A DNA stretch of 64,000 nucleotides from Flavobacteriales bacterium (GCA_016715895.1 JADJXH010000004.1:1302001-1366000); one strand, 5' to 3'; shown: positions 36,316 to 44,798, numbered from the stretch's first letter. Program-made: numbers and translations. The notes: generated from the sequence alone by a model not told the origin.

Positions 36316-38487
36316 TCAGGGCAGCTGCTCCAGCCGCACGGCGGTAGGGGTCACCCCGCCGATGGTCACCAGCACCAGGTCGCGGTCATTGCGCGAACCG
36401 GTGTACTTCACCATCCCGTCCAGGTTCACATCGGCCTGCAGGTAGCCGCTGCTCACGGCGGTGGGGGGCGTGCCACCGATGGACACGAGCACGGCGTCGC
36501 GGTCGTTCCCGGCACCCACGTAGCTCACCTTGCCATCAAGGGTGGCGTTGCCGGTCCACAATGTGCGCAGGAGGCCCCGCTCGCGGCGCGGATCGGTGCC
36601 GAAGCAGGCGGTGGTCGGGTCGCGCAGGTCAAGCGACAGGGTGGAGGTACCCAGATCGAGCGGGGCGGCCGACATGAGCGCAAGGTGGTTGCGGTGCCTT
36701 ACAGCGACATGGGCGAAGCGCGCCGGGGCTGTCATGATCAACGGCGACACCCCGTCCAGGGAGACCACCTGGCCGTTCCGTTGCAGGAGGGCGGGTGTGC
36801 GGTCGAGCAGCACGGTGGGGTCGGCCGCGTCGCGCAGTTCGATCAGGATCCAGTCCACCACGGCCTCGGGACCACTGTTGCTGAGCGCGCCCGGCGTCAG
36901 GGTGGCACCCGGACCTGCGGTGGGGGTGAGGCCGAGGTCGGAATAGGGTTCCGCATCGGGGATCAGCCCCTGCACGCGGAGCTCGTCGCGCATCCAGCCG
37001 AGCAGAGGCTCGAAAGGACCATCGAGCAACAGGTCCACGTTCATCTCCATTTCATGCGGCAGCACGGTGATGGGGATGCTCGCACACACCGTGGTGTCCA
37101 GCGCGTTCGCCACCTGCAGCTCGGCGATGAAGCTGCCGGGACCGGTGAAGGTGTGCTGCACGGAAGCCCCGGTGGCGGCGGGTTGTCCATCGGACCAAGA
37201 CCAGGTGTAGATGGGCGTGCCGCCCAAGGGGTCCACGGCCTGCGCGGTGAAGGACACGGTGAGCTGGGGTCCCACGCCCAGGGTCAGATCGGCCTCGGCG
37301 CTCACGCATTGGGGGCCGGACGAGGGCGTGTGGATGATCCGCTTCACCGCGCCGGTGAACGCGGGCAGGTCGTAGTAAGAGAGGTAGAAGAGGTCGCCCC
37401 CGGGGCCGGGCAGCAGCTGCGTGCAGAAGTTGGCCTGGGTGCCTCCGTAGAGGGTGGTGTCCATGAAGGTCCCTTCGGCCACCACCGCGCCCAAGGCGTC
37501 CAGCTGGGCCCACTTCACCCAACCGCGGATGAAGTCGCCGTAGAAATAACGTCCGTTCCAGATGCCGGGGTAGTTGCTCCCACGGTAGGTGGCCCCACCT
37601 GTGATGGCCGCGCCCAGGCCCAGGTGCGGGTAGGTGATCAATGGGTCGGTGAAGGCCGGGTCATCACAGGTGCCGTCAGGCAACCGACCAAGCTCGCCGC
37701 AAAAGGGCCATCCGAAGTTGGCACCGGGTGTGGCGAGGTGCACGTCCTCCCAGGCCAGCGTATGGTTGTTGGCGCCCACGGTGCCGATGAGGAAGCGGCC
37801 GGTCTCCGGGTCCAGGTGACCGCGAAAAGGGTTGCGCAGGCCGCTGCAATAGATGGTCTTGAGCACCCCGTTGGCGTTCAGCGGTCCGGGGGTGGCGTCG
37901 GCGAAGGGGTTGTCCTGGGGCGCACTGCCGTCCCAACGGAAGCGGTGCAGCTTGCCGAAGGCACTGGCCATGTCCTGTGCGTTGGCCGGCGTGTAGTCGT
38001 CGCCCACGGCCAGCAGGATCGTGGTGTCCGGAAGAAAGGCAAGGGCACCTCCGGTGTGGCAGCACCCCGAATAGACCGGGGTCTCCCAGATCACCGTTTC
38101 ACTGGCCGTCAACGCGTTGGCTCCGAGGTGTTTGAAGGTGGACAGACGGTTGCGTTGGCCGCCGGTCGAGCGGTACACGAACACCAGTGAATCGGTGGCG
38201 AAGAAGGGGCTGATCCAGAGTCCCACCAGGCCATGCTCGGCGCTGTTGTCCACGGGTGCCACCATGTAGGTGGTCAGGCTCACCGGCGCCTGGTCCACCG
38301 GGGTGGTGGAGATGCGGATGAGGCCGTCCTTCTGGCCCACGAGCATGCGGCCATCGGGCAGGAAAGCGGCGGCGGTGGGGGCGTTGATGCCGCTGGCGAT
38401 GGTGGTGACGGCGAAGCCGGGAGGCTGGGCGGTCGTGGCCAGGACGGTGACGAGAAGCGGCGTAAGGAGCAGGAGTCGAAGGGGCAT
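36316..38487 (-). CDS. Secreted PQQ-dependent sugar dehydrogenase-like protein with PKD domain and C-terminal repeats
   Basis: The product is 723 residues. A signal peptide (about residues 1-21) is followed by a glucose/sorbosone dehydrogenase propeller (AAAFLPDGRMLVGQKDG, then ALAFLPDTTILLAVGDDYTP, to about 370). A PKD-like domain follows (IYTWSWSDGQPAATGASVQH, about 405-470). The C-terminus holds two tandem units, VSYVGAGNDRDAVLVSIGG and VKYTGSRNDRDLVLVTIGG, each after an L-D-G element reminiscent of dockerin or calcium-binding loops. It is probably exported by the type IX system and oxidises a sugar at the surface. The ATG at 38487 gives a good signal peptide. Confidence 0.82.
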   Translation of the reverse strand: MPLRLLLLTPLLVTVLATTAQPPGFAVTTIASGINAPTAAAFLPDGRMLVGQKDGLIRISTTPVDQAPVSLTTYMVAPVDNSAEHGLVGLWISPFFATDSLVFVYRSTGGQRNRLSTFKHLGANALTASETVIWETPVYSGCCHTGGALAFLPDTTILLAVGDDYTPANAQDMASAFGKLHRFRWDGSAPQDNPFADATPGPLNANGVLKTIYCSGLRNPFRGHLDPETGRFLIGTVGANNHTLAWEDVHLATPGANFGWPFCGELGRLPDGTCDDPAFTDPLITYPHLGLGAAITGGATYRGSNYPGIWNGRYFYGDFIRGWVKWAQLDALGAVVAEGTFMDTTLYGGTQANFCTQLLPGPGGDLFYLSYYDLPAFTGAVKRIIHTPSSGPQCVSAEADLTLGVGPQLTVSFTAQAVDPLGGTPIYTWSWSDGQPAATGASVQHTFTGPGSFIAELQVANALDTTVCASIPITVLPHEMEMNVDLLLDGPFEPLLGWMRDELRVQGLIPDAEPYSDLGLTPTAGPGATLTPGALSNSGPEAVVDWILIELRDAADPTVLLDRTPALLQRNGQVVSLDGVSPLIMTAPARFAHVAVRHRNHLALMSAAPLDLGTSTLSLDLRDPTTACFGTDPRRERGLLRTLWTGNATLDGKVSYVGAGNDRDAVLVSIGGTPPTAVSSGYLQADVNLDGMVKYTGSRNDRDLVLVTIGGVTPTAVRLEQLP

Positions 38488-38511
38488 CGGGGCAGGCAGC
38501 GGAAGGGGGCG

Positions 38512-38519
38512 CAAAACTA
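38512..38519 (-). promoter_or_regulatory. -7 box upstream of PQQ-type dehydrogenase
   Basis: The plus-strand CAAAACTA reads TAGTTTTG on the minus strand, an exact TAnnTTTG match 24 bases before the start codon. Confidence 0.4.
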
Positions 38520-38565
38520 CGTTGCGGAGGAGGCGCGGCCGCCTGCACGGGACGATCATGAACAT

Positions 38566-38591
38566 CGAACGGCGCCCATGGGCGCCGTTCG
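38566..38591. terminator. Perfect 26-base palindrome after rplQ
   Basis: CGAACGGCGCCCATGGGCGC continues to CCGTTCG without mismatch, so both strands can fold into a 13-base stem. Outer arms ATCATG and CATGAT extend it after small bulges. It lies 23 bases past the rplQ stop at the end of the ribosomal cluster. No T tract follows, so it may be a processing or stabilising structure instead of an intrinsic terminator. Confidence 0.5.
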
Positions 38592-38614
38592 TGCATGATG
38601 CGGGGGCGAGCTGG

Positions 38615-39106
38615 TCACTCGGCCCTGCCCTCCTCGGCCGTGGGGGCCTCGGCTGCTTTGCCTTCGGCCTTGGTGGCAGCGGCGGGACGCCGGCTGCGGC
38701 GGGTCTTCTTCACCTCGGCACCGGCGGGCTTCTCCTTGGTGTACACGCTGTTGAAGTCCACCAGCTCGATCATGGCCATCTCGCTGGCATCGCCGAGCCG
38801 GTTGCCCAGCTTGATGATGCGCGTGTAGCCCCCGGGGCGGCTGGCCACCTTCGGTGCCACATCGCGGAACAGGGCCGCGGTGGCCTCCTTGTTCTGCAGG
38901 TAGGTGAACACCGTGCGGCGGTTGTGCATGCTGTCGTCCTTGCTGCGCGTGATCAGGGGTTCCACATAGCGGCGCAGGGCCCGGGCCTTGGCCAGCGTGG
39001 TGTTGATGCGCTTGTGGGCGATCAGCGAGCAGGCCAGGTTGCTCAGCAGGGCGTCGCGGTGGGCCTTCTTGCGGCTCAGGGCGTTGTTCTTGTTGCCGTG
39101 TCTCAT
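38615..39106 (-). CDS. rplQ: 50S ribosomal protein L17
   Basis: The product is 163 residues. The first 115 or so match L17 (MRHGNKNNALSRKKAHRDAL, then KVASRPGGYTRIIKLGNRLG). A Lys/Ala/Glu-rich tail of about 35 residues follows, longer than in E. coli but common in Bacteroidota. It is the last gene of the ribosomal cluster, 53 bases after rpoA, and is followed by a palindrome. Confidence 0.96.
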   Translation of the reverse strand: MRHGNKNNALSRKKAHRDALLSNLACSLIAHKRINTTLAKARALRRYVEPLITRSKDDSMHNRRTVFTYLQNKEATAALFRDVAPKVASRPGGYTRIIKLGNRLGDASEMAMIELVDFNSVYTKEKPAGAEVKKTRRSRRPAAATKAEGKAAEAPTAEEGRAE

Positions 39107-39159
39107 GACTCTGTTCTCTTGGTGGTGTTGCAGCGGATGGTGGGGCCACCGCCGCTACC

Positions 39160-40152
39160 TCACTCCTTGTCCAGTTTGTACTTGCTCACGTTCATGCCGA
39201 AGCTCAGGCCCTTGTTCTCCACCAGGTCCTCCAGTTCGGTGAGGCTCTTCTTGCCGAAGTTGCGGAACTTCAACAGGTCGTTCTTGTTGTAGCTCACCAG
39301 GTCGCCGAGGGTCTCGATGTCGGCCGCCTTCAGGCAGTTGAGGGCACGCACGCTCAGGTCCATGTCCACCAGCTTGGTCTTCAGAAGCTGGCGCATGTGA
39401 AGGCTGGTCTCGTCGAACTCCTCCTCCTGCACGCGCTCCTCGATCTCCAGGCTGATGCGCTCATCGCTGAACAGCATGAAGTGGTGGATGAGGATCTTGG
39501 CGGCCTCCTGAAGGGCGTTCTTCGGGGTGATGGAACCGTCGGTGACCACCTCGATGGTGAGCTTCTCGTAGTCGGTCTTCTGCTCCACACGGGTGTTCTC
39601 CACGGTGTACTTCACGTTCTTGATGGGCGTGAAGACGCTGTCGATGAAGATGGTGCCCACGGGCGCGGTGCCGGTCTTGTTCTCGTCGGCGGGCACGTAT
39701 CCGCGGCCCTTTCCGATGGTGAGCTCGATGGTGAGCTTCACGGTGGGTTCCATGTGGCAGATCACATGCTCGGGGTTGAGCACCTGGAATCCGGTGGTGT
39801 GCTTGCCGATGTCGCCGGCGGTGAAGGCCTCCTTGCCGGTGATGGTGAAGGACACCTTCTCGGTGCTGACATCCTCTAGCTGGCGGCGGAAGCGCACCTG
39901 CTTGAGGTTGAGCACGATCTCGGTGACGTCCTCAATGACGCCCTTGATGGTGCTGAACTCATGGTCCACACCGTCGATGCGGATGGCCGTGATGGCATGT
40001 CCTTCGAGACTGCTGAGCAGGATGCGGCGCAGGGCGTTGCCGATGGTGATGCCGTAGCCGGGCTCCAGGGGGCGGAACTCGAAGGAACCGCGCTGGTCGT
40101 CACTTTCGATCATCACGACCTTGTCGGGCCGCTGGAAATCAAGGATGGGCAT
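39160..40152 (-). CDS. rpoA: DNA-directed RNA polymerase subunit alpha
   Basis: The product is 330 residues. The N-terminal dimer and assembly domain (YGITIGNALRRILLSSLEG) and the C-terminal domain with helix-hairpin-helix (IETLGDLVSYNKNDLLKFRN, then FGKKSLTELEDLV) are intact. It nucleates RNA polymerase assembly and its C-terminal domain contacts DNA and activators. The ATG at 40152 (MPILDFQRPDKV) is the family start. It is placed between rpsD and rplQ, as in the alpha operon. Confidence 0.98.
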   Translation of the reverse strand: MPILDFQRPDKVVMIESDDQRGSFEFRPLEPGYGITIGNALRRILLSSLEGHAITAIRIDGVDHEFSTIKGVIEDVTEIVLNLKQVRFRRQLEDVSTEKVSFTITGKEAFTAGDIGKHTTGFQVLNPEHVICHMEPTVKLTIELTIGKGRGYVPADENKTGTAPVGTIFIDSVFTPIKNVKYTVENTRVEQKTDYEKLTIEVVTDGSITPKNALQEAAKILIHHFMLFSDERISLEIEERVQEEEFDETSLHMRQLLKTKLVDMDLSVRALNCLKAADIETLGDLVSYNKNDLLKFRNFGKKSLTELEDLVENKGLSFGMNVSKYKLDKE

Positions 40153-40181
40153 GGTGTGTCCGTTCGGTTTGGGGGAGGTTC

Positions 40182-40787
40182 TTACTTGGAGTACAGTTCC
40201 ACGATGAGCTGTTCGCGGATGTTCTCCGGGATCTGGGCGCGCTCGGGCATCGCGATGAGCTTGCCGGAGAGGGTGGAGGGGTTCCACTCGAGCCAGTCGA
40301 AGCGCTTGTGCGCGGAGGACACGCTGTTGGTGATGGCCTCCAGGCTGCGGCTCTTCTCGCGCACGGCCACGCTCTGGCCGGGGCGCAGGGAATAGCTGGG
40401 CACGTTCACCACCTGCTGGTCCACCGTGATGTGGCCATGGCTCACCAGCTGGCGGGCGGCGCGGCGGGTGGGTGCGATGCCCAGGCGGTACACGGTGTTG
40501 TCGAGGCGGGCCTCGCAGAGCTGCAGCAGGGTCTCACCCGTGATGCCCTTCTTGCTCGCGGCCACCCCGAACATCTTCTGGAACTGGCGCTCCAGGATGC
40601 CGTAGGTGTACTTCGCCTTCTGCTTCTCGGCGAGCTGGAGCGCGTATTCGCTCTCCTTCTTGCGGCGCTTGGTCGGTCCGTGCTGCCCGGGGCTGTACGG
40701 CTTGCGCTCCATCCACTTGTCCTCACCGTAGATGGGTTCCTTGAACTTGCGCGCGATCTTGGTCTGTGGTCCGGTGTAACGTGCCAT
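40182..40787 (-). CDS. rpsD: 30S ribosomal protein S4
   Basis: The product is 201 residues. It has the N-terminal ARYTGPQTKIARKFKEPIYG (no zinc cysteines) and the S4 RNA-binding domain (ARLDNTVYRLGIAPTRRAAR onward). It nucleates 30S assembly and in E. coli represses its own operon. It is preceded by an 84-base gap with two possible hairpins. Confidence 0.98.
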   Translation of the reverse strand: MARYTGPQTKIARKFKEPIYGEDKWMERKPYSPGQHGPTKRRKKESEYALQLAEKQKAKYTYGILERQFQKMFGVAASKKGITGETLLQLCEARLDNTVYRLGIAPTRRAARQLVSHGHITVDQQVVNVPSYSLRPGQSVAVREKSRSLEAITNSVSSAHKRFDWLEWNPSTLSGKLIAMPERAQIPENIREQLIVELYSK

Positions 40788-40871
40788 CTTCTTGGATTTT
40801 GGGTGCGGCCTTCGATCTCCCGCACCAACACCGGGGCGCCCGTCAGCGCCCCTACAGGTTGTTGTTAACGA
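40788..40871 (-). promoter_or_regulatory. Spacer with two possible hairpins between rpsK and rpsD
   Basis: GGTGCGG (40802-40808) pairs with CCGCACC (40820-40826), and GGGGCGC (40833-40839) with GCGCCCC (40846-40852). It is one of the longer gaps in the cluster. It might hold a regulatory RNA fold before S4, or nothing more than spacer; no known leader motif was recognised. Confidence 0.35.
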
Positions 40872-41279
40872 TCAAACACGGCGTTTCTTGGGCGGACGGC
40901 AGCCGTTGTGTGGCATGGGGGTGATGTCCACGATCTCGGTGACCTCCACGCCGCTGTTGTGCAGGGCACGGATGGCGCTCTCGCGTCCGCCGCCGGGCCC
41001 CTTGACGAACACCTTCACCTTGCGCAGGCCCAGCTCGAAGGCCTCGCGTGCGGCCTCCTCCGCGCTCACCTGGCCGGCGTAGGGGGTGTTCTTCTTGCTG
41101 CCGCGGAAGCCCTGTTTGCCGGCGCTCGACCAGCTGATCACCTCGCCCTTGTTGTTGGTGAGGCTCACAATGATGTTGTTGAACGTGGCGTGGATGTGGG
41201 CCTGTCCGAAGGCCTCCACATGCACGTTCTTCTTCTTTTTCTTGCCGGCGGCGGCGCCTTTGTCCTGCTGCTTTGCCAT
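40872..41279 (-). CDS. rpsK: 30S ribosomal protein S11
   Basis: The product is 135 residues. A Lys-rich N-terminus (AAAGKKKKKNVHVEAFG) is followed by the conserved ATFNNIIVSLTNNKGEVISW and the C-terminal ITPMPHNGCRPPKKRRV. It sits on the 30S platform. A 73-base repeat-containing spacer separates it from rpsM. Confidence 0.98.
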   Translation of the reverse strand: MAKQQDKGAAAGKKKKKNVHVEAFGQAHIHATFNNIIVSLTNNKGEVISWSSAGKQGFRGSKKNTPYAGQVSAEEAAREAFELGLRKVKVFVKGPGGGRESAIRALHNSGVEVTEIVDITPMPHNGCRPPKKRRV

Positions 41280-41286
41280 TGTCGTT

Positions 41287-41351
41287 CAGTTGTCGGTTGT
41301 CCGTTGTCCGTTGTCAGCAGCTGCCTGCCGGCAACGGACAACTGGCAACTG
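41287..41351. repeat. Heptamer-rich hairpin repeat inside the ribosomal operon (rpsM-rpsK gap)
   Basis: Read on the plus strand, the left arm 41287-41308 carries repeated GTTGTCC/CGTTGTC units and the right arm 41330-41351 is its inverted copy: 19 of 22 positions pair, the other three being G-T on the plus strand. On the messenger strand this gives an imperfect 22-base stem with units of the type GACAACG. The element fills the 73-base gap. It is related to the CAACTGC heptamers at 1207-1248. Confidence 0.8.
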
Positions 41352-41352
41352 A

Positions 41353-41730
41353 TTACTTCGTTGCTTTCTTCTTGTTGGCCACGGTCTTGCGCTTGCCCTT
41401 GCGGGTGCGGCTGTTGGTGCGGGTGCGCTGGCCGCGCACGGGCAGGCCGCTGCGGTGGCGCAGGCCCCTGTAGCTGCCGATGTCCATCAGGCGCTTGATG
41501 CTGAGCTGCACCTCACTGCGCAGGGCACCCTCCACCTTGATGTTGTCGTTGATGAACTGGCGGATGCGCGACTGCTCATCGTCGCTCCATTCCTCCACCT
41601 GCTTGTCGGGGTCGACCTCCGCGTTGCGGAGGATCTCCAGCGCGCGGCTGCGCCCGATGCCGTAGATGTAGGTGAGCCCGATGGCCCCGCGTTTGTGCTT
41701 GGGTAGGTCGATGCCTGCGATACGTGCCAT
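41353..41730 (-). CDS. rpsM: 30S ribosomal protein S13
   Basis: The product is 125 residues. It begins MARIAGIDLPKHKRGAIGLT, has the helix-hairpin-helix region YGIGRSRALEIL, and ends in the basic tail RTRTNSRTRKGKRKTVANKK. It contacts tRNAs and the head of the 30S subunit. It lies 13 bases downstream of rpmJ. Confidence 0.98.
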   Translation of the reverse strand: MARIAGIDLPKHKRGAIGLTYIYGIGRSRALEILRNAEVDPDKQVEEWSDDEQSRIRQFINDNIKVEGALRSEVQLSIKRLMDIGSYRGLRHRSGLPVRGQRTRTNSRTRKGKRKTVANKKKATK

Positions 41731-41743
41731 GGTGGTGCGGTTA

Positions 41744-41860
41744 TCAGCCCTGACGCTGCTTGAACTTCGGGTTCTTCTTGTTGATCACATAGAGGCGCCC
41801 CTTGCGGCGGACGATCTTGCAGTCCGCCGAGCGCTTCTTGAGGGAGGTCCTGACCTTCAT
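41744..41860 (-). CDS. rpmJ: 50S ribosomal protein L36 (zinc-free form)
   Basis: A 38-residue protein: MKVRTSLKKRSADCKIVRRK, then GRLYVINKKNPKFKQRQG. The zinc-binding CxxC-C-H set is reduced to one Cys, so this is the C-minus form. It lies in its usual place between infA (11 bases) and rpsM (13 bases). Confidence 0.95.
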   Translation of the reverse strand: MKVRTSLKKRSADCKIVRRKGRLYVINKKNPKFKQRQG

Positions 41861-41871
41861 CGGATGGGTGC

Positions 41872-42093
41872 TTAGCTCTTGTAACGGAAGGTGATCCGGC
41901 CTTTGCTGAGGTCGTAGGGGCTCATCTCCACCTTGACCTTGTCGCCGGGGAGGATCCGGATGTAGTGCATGCGCATCTTGCCGCTGATGTGGGCCGTGAT
42001 CACGTGGCCGTTCTCCAGCTCCACGCGGAACATGGCATTGCTCAGCGCCTCCTTGATGACGCCATCCTGCTCGATGTTCCCCGTCTTGCTCAT
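41872..42093 (-). CDS. infA: Translation initiation factor IF-1
   Basis: The product is 73 residues, an S1/OB-fold protein: VIKEALSNAMFRVELENGHV, then HISGKMRMHYIRILPGDKVK. It binds the A site of the 30S subunit during initiation. The 57-base leader from map is purine-rich on the coding strand, with repeated GAAC steps. Confidence 0.98.
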   Translation of the reverse strand: MSKTGNIEQDGVIKEALSNAMFRVELENGHVITAHISGKMRMHYIRILPGDKVKVEMSPYDLSKGRITFRYKS

Positions 42094-42150
42094 GCCTTCG
42101 TCCGTTCTTCCGTTCCCTGTTCTCGTTGTCGTTCGTTCGTTCTCCTGTTC

Positions 42151-42978
42151 TTATCCGTTCACCTTCGCCTCATCCAGCTTCACGTATGCGTCGCCCTTGG
42201 CCTCCAGCACCGCTTCGATGGCGCTGAAACTTGAGAGGACCTCCGCCTGCCCGGACCTTACGGCCACGGTGTGCTCGAAGTGGGCGCTGGGCCGTCCGTC
42301 CTGTGTGACGATCGTCCAGCCATCATCCAACTGGTGCACCTCCTTGGTGCCCATATTGATCATCGGTTCGATGGCGATCACCATGCCGGCGCGCAGCTGC
42401 ACGCCATGACCGCGGCGCCCGTAGTTGGGCACTTCCGGGGCCTCGTGCAGCTTCTCGCCCACACCATGCCCCACCAGCTCGCGCACCACGCCATACCCGT
42501 TGGTCTCCGCGTGATGCTGGATGGCGTACCCGAGGTCGCCGGTGCGGCGTCCGTCCACCGCCTGGGCGATGCCCAGTTGCAGGCATTCCTGGGTGACGCG
42601 CAACAGCCGCATCGCGGCAAGGTCCACCTCGCCGATGGCGAAGGTGTAGGCGCTGTCGCCGTAGAAGCTGTTCATCAGCACGCCGCAGTCCACGCTGGCG
42701 AGGTCGCCCTCGCGCAGCACGCGGTCGCCCGGCAATCCGTGCACCACTTCCTGGTTCACGCTGATGAGCAGCGTGCTGGGGCAGCCGTACAGGCCCTTGA
42801 AGCCGGGCACGGCGCCGTGGTCGCGGATGAAGGTCTCCGCAAGCCGGTCCAGATCGCCGGTGCGGACCCCCGGTCCGATGTTCCTGGCCACTTCGGCCAA
42901 GGTCCTCCCAACAAGCAAAGAACTCTCCCTTACCAGTGCGATCTCGGCATCGCTTCGCAGGTTCACGGTCTTCGCCAT
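42151..42978 (-). CDS. map: Methionine aminopeptidase, type I
   Basis: The product is 275 residues. It removes the initiator Met from new proteins. Metal ligands can be placed in SVDCGVLMNSFYGDSAYTF (two Asp), VGHGVGEKLHE (His) and IEPMINMG (Glu), with a final Glu near the C-terminus. Substrate His lies in NQEVVHGLPG. It sits 3 bases after secY, the usual Bacteroidota order. Confidence 0.96.
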   Translation of the reverse strand: MAKTVNLRSDAEIALVRESSLLVGRTLAEVARNIGPGVRTGDLDRLAETFIRDHGAVPGFKGLYGCPSTLLISVNQEVVHGLPGDRVLREGDLASVDCGVLMNSFYGDSAYTFAIGEVDLAAMRLLRVTQECLQLGIAQAVDGRRTGDLGYAIQHHAETNGYGVVRELVGHGVGEKLHEAPEVPNYGRRGHGVQLRAGMVIAIEPMINMGTKEVHQLDDGWTIVTQDGRPSAHFEHTVAVRSGQAEVLSSFSAIEAVLEAKGDAYVKLDEAKVNG

Positions 42979-42981
42979 GAC

Positions 42982-44304
42982 CTATCCCGCCATGCCATAG
43001 GCCGCGTTCGTCCGTCCCTTGATCCGACCTGTTTTCATCAGGCCGTCGTAGTGTCTCATCAGCAGGTGGCTTTCGATCTGCTGGAGGGTGTCCAGCAGCA
43101 CACCCACCATGATCAGCAGCGAGGTTCCACCGAAGAACTGCGCGAAGCCCTGTTTCACGCCGGCCATCTGCGCGAAGGCGGGCAGGATGGCCACCAGGCC
43201 GAGGAAGATGGCTCCGGGCAGGGTGATGCGGCTCAGCAGTTCGTCGATGTGGTCGGCGGTCTGCTTGCCGGGCTTCACTCCGGGAATGAAGCCGCCGTTG
43301 CGCTTCATGTCATCGGCGAGCTGCACGGGGTTCACGGTGATGGCGGTGTAGAAGTAGGTGAAGATCACCACCATGAACATCAGCATCAGGTTGTAGAAGA
43401 GGCCCTGGGCGTTGGCGATGGAGATGAGCCATTGGGGGGGCTCCTCGAAGGCCTGTGCCACGTACATGGGGATCAGCACGATGGCCTGGGCGAAGATGAT
43501 CGGCATCACCCCCGCCGCGTTCACCTTGAGGGGGATGTAGTTGCGCACACCACCGTACTGCTTGTTGCCCTGCACGCGCTTGGCGAACTGCACGGGGATC
43601 CGCCGGGTGCCCTGCACGAGCAGGATGCAGCCGGCGATGATGAGCACCCAGATGACCACCTCGACCAGAAGCAGGACGAGACCGCCGCCTCCGGGGCCCA
43701 TGCGGCCCACCACCTCCTGGGCGAAGCTCTGCGGGAACTCGGCCAGGATGCCGATCATGATGATCAACGAGATGCCGTTGCCCAGGCCGCGCTCGGTGAT
43801 CCGCTCACCGAGCCACATCACGAAGAGGGTGCTGCAGGTGAGGATCACGATGCTGGTGAAGAGCCAGAACTGGCTGTCGGGCCGGGCGTCGGCATCGATG
43901 GTGGCGTAGATGTAGCCGGGTGCCTGGAAGATGCAGATGAGGATGGTGAGGTAGCGGGTGTACTGGTTGAGCCTCCGACGTCCGCTCTCCTCGCGCTGCA
44001 TCTTCTGCACGGCGGGCACGGCGATGCCCATGAGCTGCATGATGATGCTGGCGCTGATGTAGGGCATGATGCCCAGGGCGAAGATGCTGGCCCGTGTGAA
44101 GGCGCCACCGGTGAAGATCGAGAGGATCTCCACGATGCCACCACCGCCGGTGGAGGCCGAGGCCATCTTCAGGCTGTCCACGCCAGGCAACACGATGTAG
44201 CTGCCGATGCGGTAGACCAACAGCAGCCCCAGGGTGATGAGGATGCGCGTGCGCAGTTCCTCGATCCGCCAGATGTTCTTGATCGTGTCGACCAGGTTCT
44301 TCAT
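42982..44304 (-). CDS. secY: Protein translocase subunit SecY
   Basis: The product is 440 residues with ten membrane segments. The N-terminal KNLVDTIKNIWRIEELRTRI and the cytoplasmic loop QGTRRIPVQFAKRVQG match the family; the plug and lateral-gate helices follow. SecY is the channel for protein export and membrane insertion. It lies between rplO and map with 3-base gaps on both sides. Confidence 0.97.
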   Translation of the reverse strand: MKNLVDTIKNIWRIEELRTRILITLGLLLVYRIGSYIVLPGVDSLKMASASTGGGGIVEILSIFTGGAFTRASIFALGIMPYISASIIMQLMGIAVPAVQKMQREESGRRRLNQYTRYLTILICIFQAPGYIYATIDADARPDSQFWLFTSIVILTCSTLFVMWLGERITERGLGNGISLIIMIGILAEFPQSFAQEVVGRMGPGGGGLVLLLVEVVIWVLIIAGCILLVQGTRRIPVQFAKRVQGNKQYGGVRNYIPLKVNAAGVMPIIFAQAIVLIPMYVAQAFEEPPQWLISIANAQGLFYNLMLMFMVVIFTYFYTAITVNPVQLADDMKRNGGFIPGVKPGKQTADHIDELLSRITLPGAIFLGLVAILPAFAQMAGVKQGFAQFFGGTSLLIMVGVLLDTLQQIESHLLMRHYDGLMKTGRIKGRTNAAYGMAG

Positions 44305-44307
44305 CGC

Positions 44308-44775
44308 TTATGCCTGCTTCTCCTTCCGCTCGATGATGGTGGCCTTGCCGCCGAGGGCCTCGATGGCGGCGCGCGCGCTGGCGCTGAACGCGTGGGCGGT
44401 GACGTCCAGGGCGCCCTTGAGCGTACCGCGGCCGAGCACCTTCAGCTTGTCGTTCTTGGCGATGAGACCGTTGGTGTACAGCACCGTCGGGTCAACGACC
44501 TTCAGGCCCTGGGTCTCCACCAGCATCTGCAGGGCGTCCAGATTGATGCCCTTGTACTCCACGCGGGTGGGGTTGGTGAAACCGAACTTGGGCACACGGC
44601 GCACGAGGGGCATCTGTCCGCCCTCGAACCCGCGCTTGCGGCTGTAGCCGGCGCGGCTCTGGGCGCCCTTGTGGCCCTTGGTGGAGGTGCCGCCCCGCTT
44701 GCTGCCTTCGCCGCGGCCGATGCGCTTCTCCTTCTTGGTGGCCCCTTTGGCGGGCTTCAATTGACTGAGGTCCAT
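44308..44775 (-). CDS. rplO: 50S ribosomal protein L15
   Basis: The product is 155 residues: MDLSQLKPAKGATKKEKRIG at the start, then GRGEGSKRGGTSTKGHKGA and the C-terminal alpha/beta fold. It stabilises 23S rRNA domains. The ATG at 44775 is the family start; open frame upstream overlaps rpmD. Confidence 0.97.
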   Translation of the reverse strand: MDLSQLKPAKGATKKEKRIGRGEGSKRGGTSTKGHKGAQSRAGYSRKRGFEGGQMPLVRRVPKFGFTNPTRVEYKGINLDALQMLVETQGLKVVDPTVLYTNGLIAKNDKLKVLGRGTLKGALDVTAHAFSASARAAIEALGGKATIIERKEKQA

Positions 44776-44798
44776 GGTGTCTCTCGGGTTCGTTCGGT

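Noticed and set aside
42979..42981. Missing adk between secY and map as a deletion
   Set aside because: Absence of adk here is normal for many lineages; secY-map adjacency with a 3-base gap looks original.
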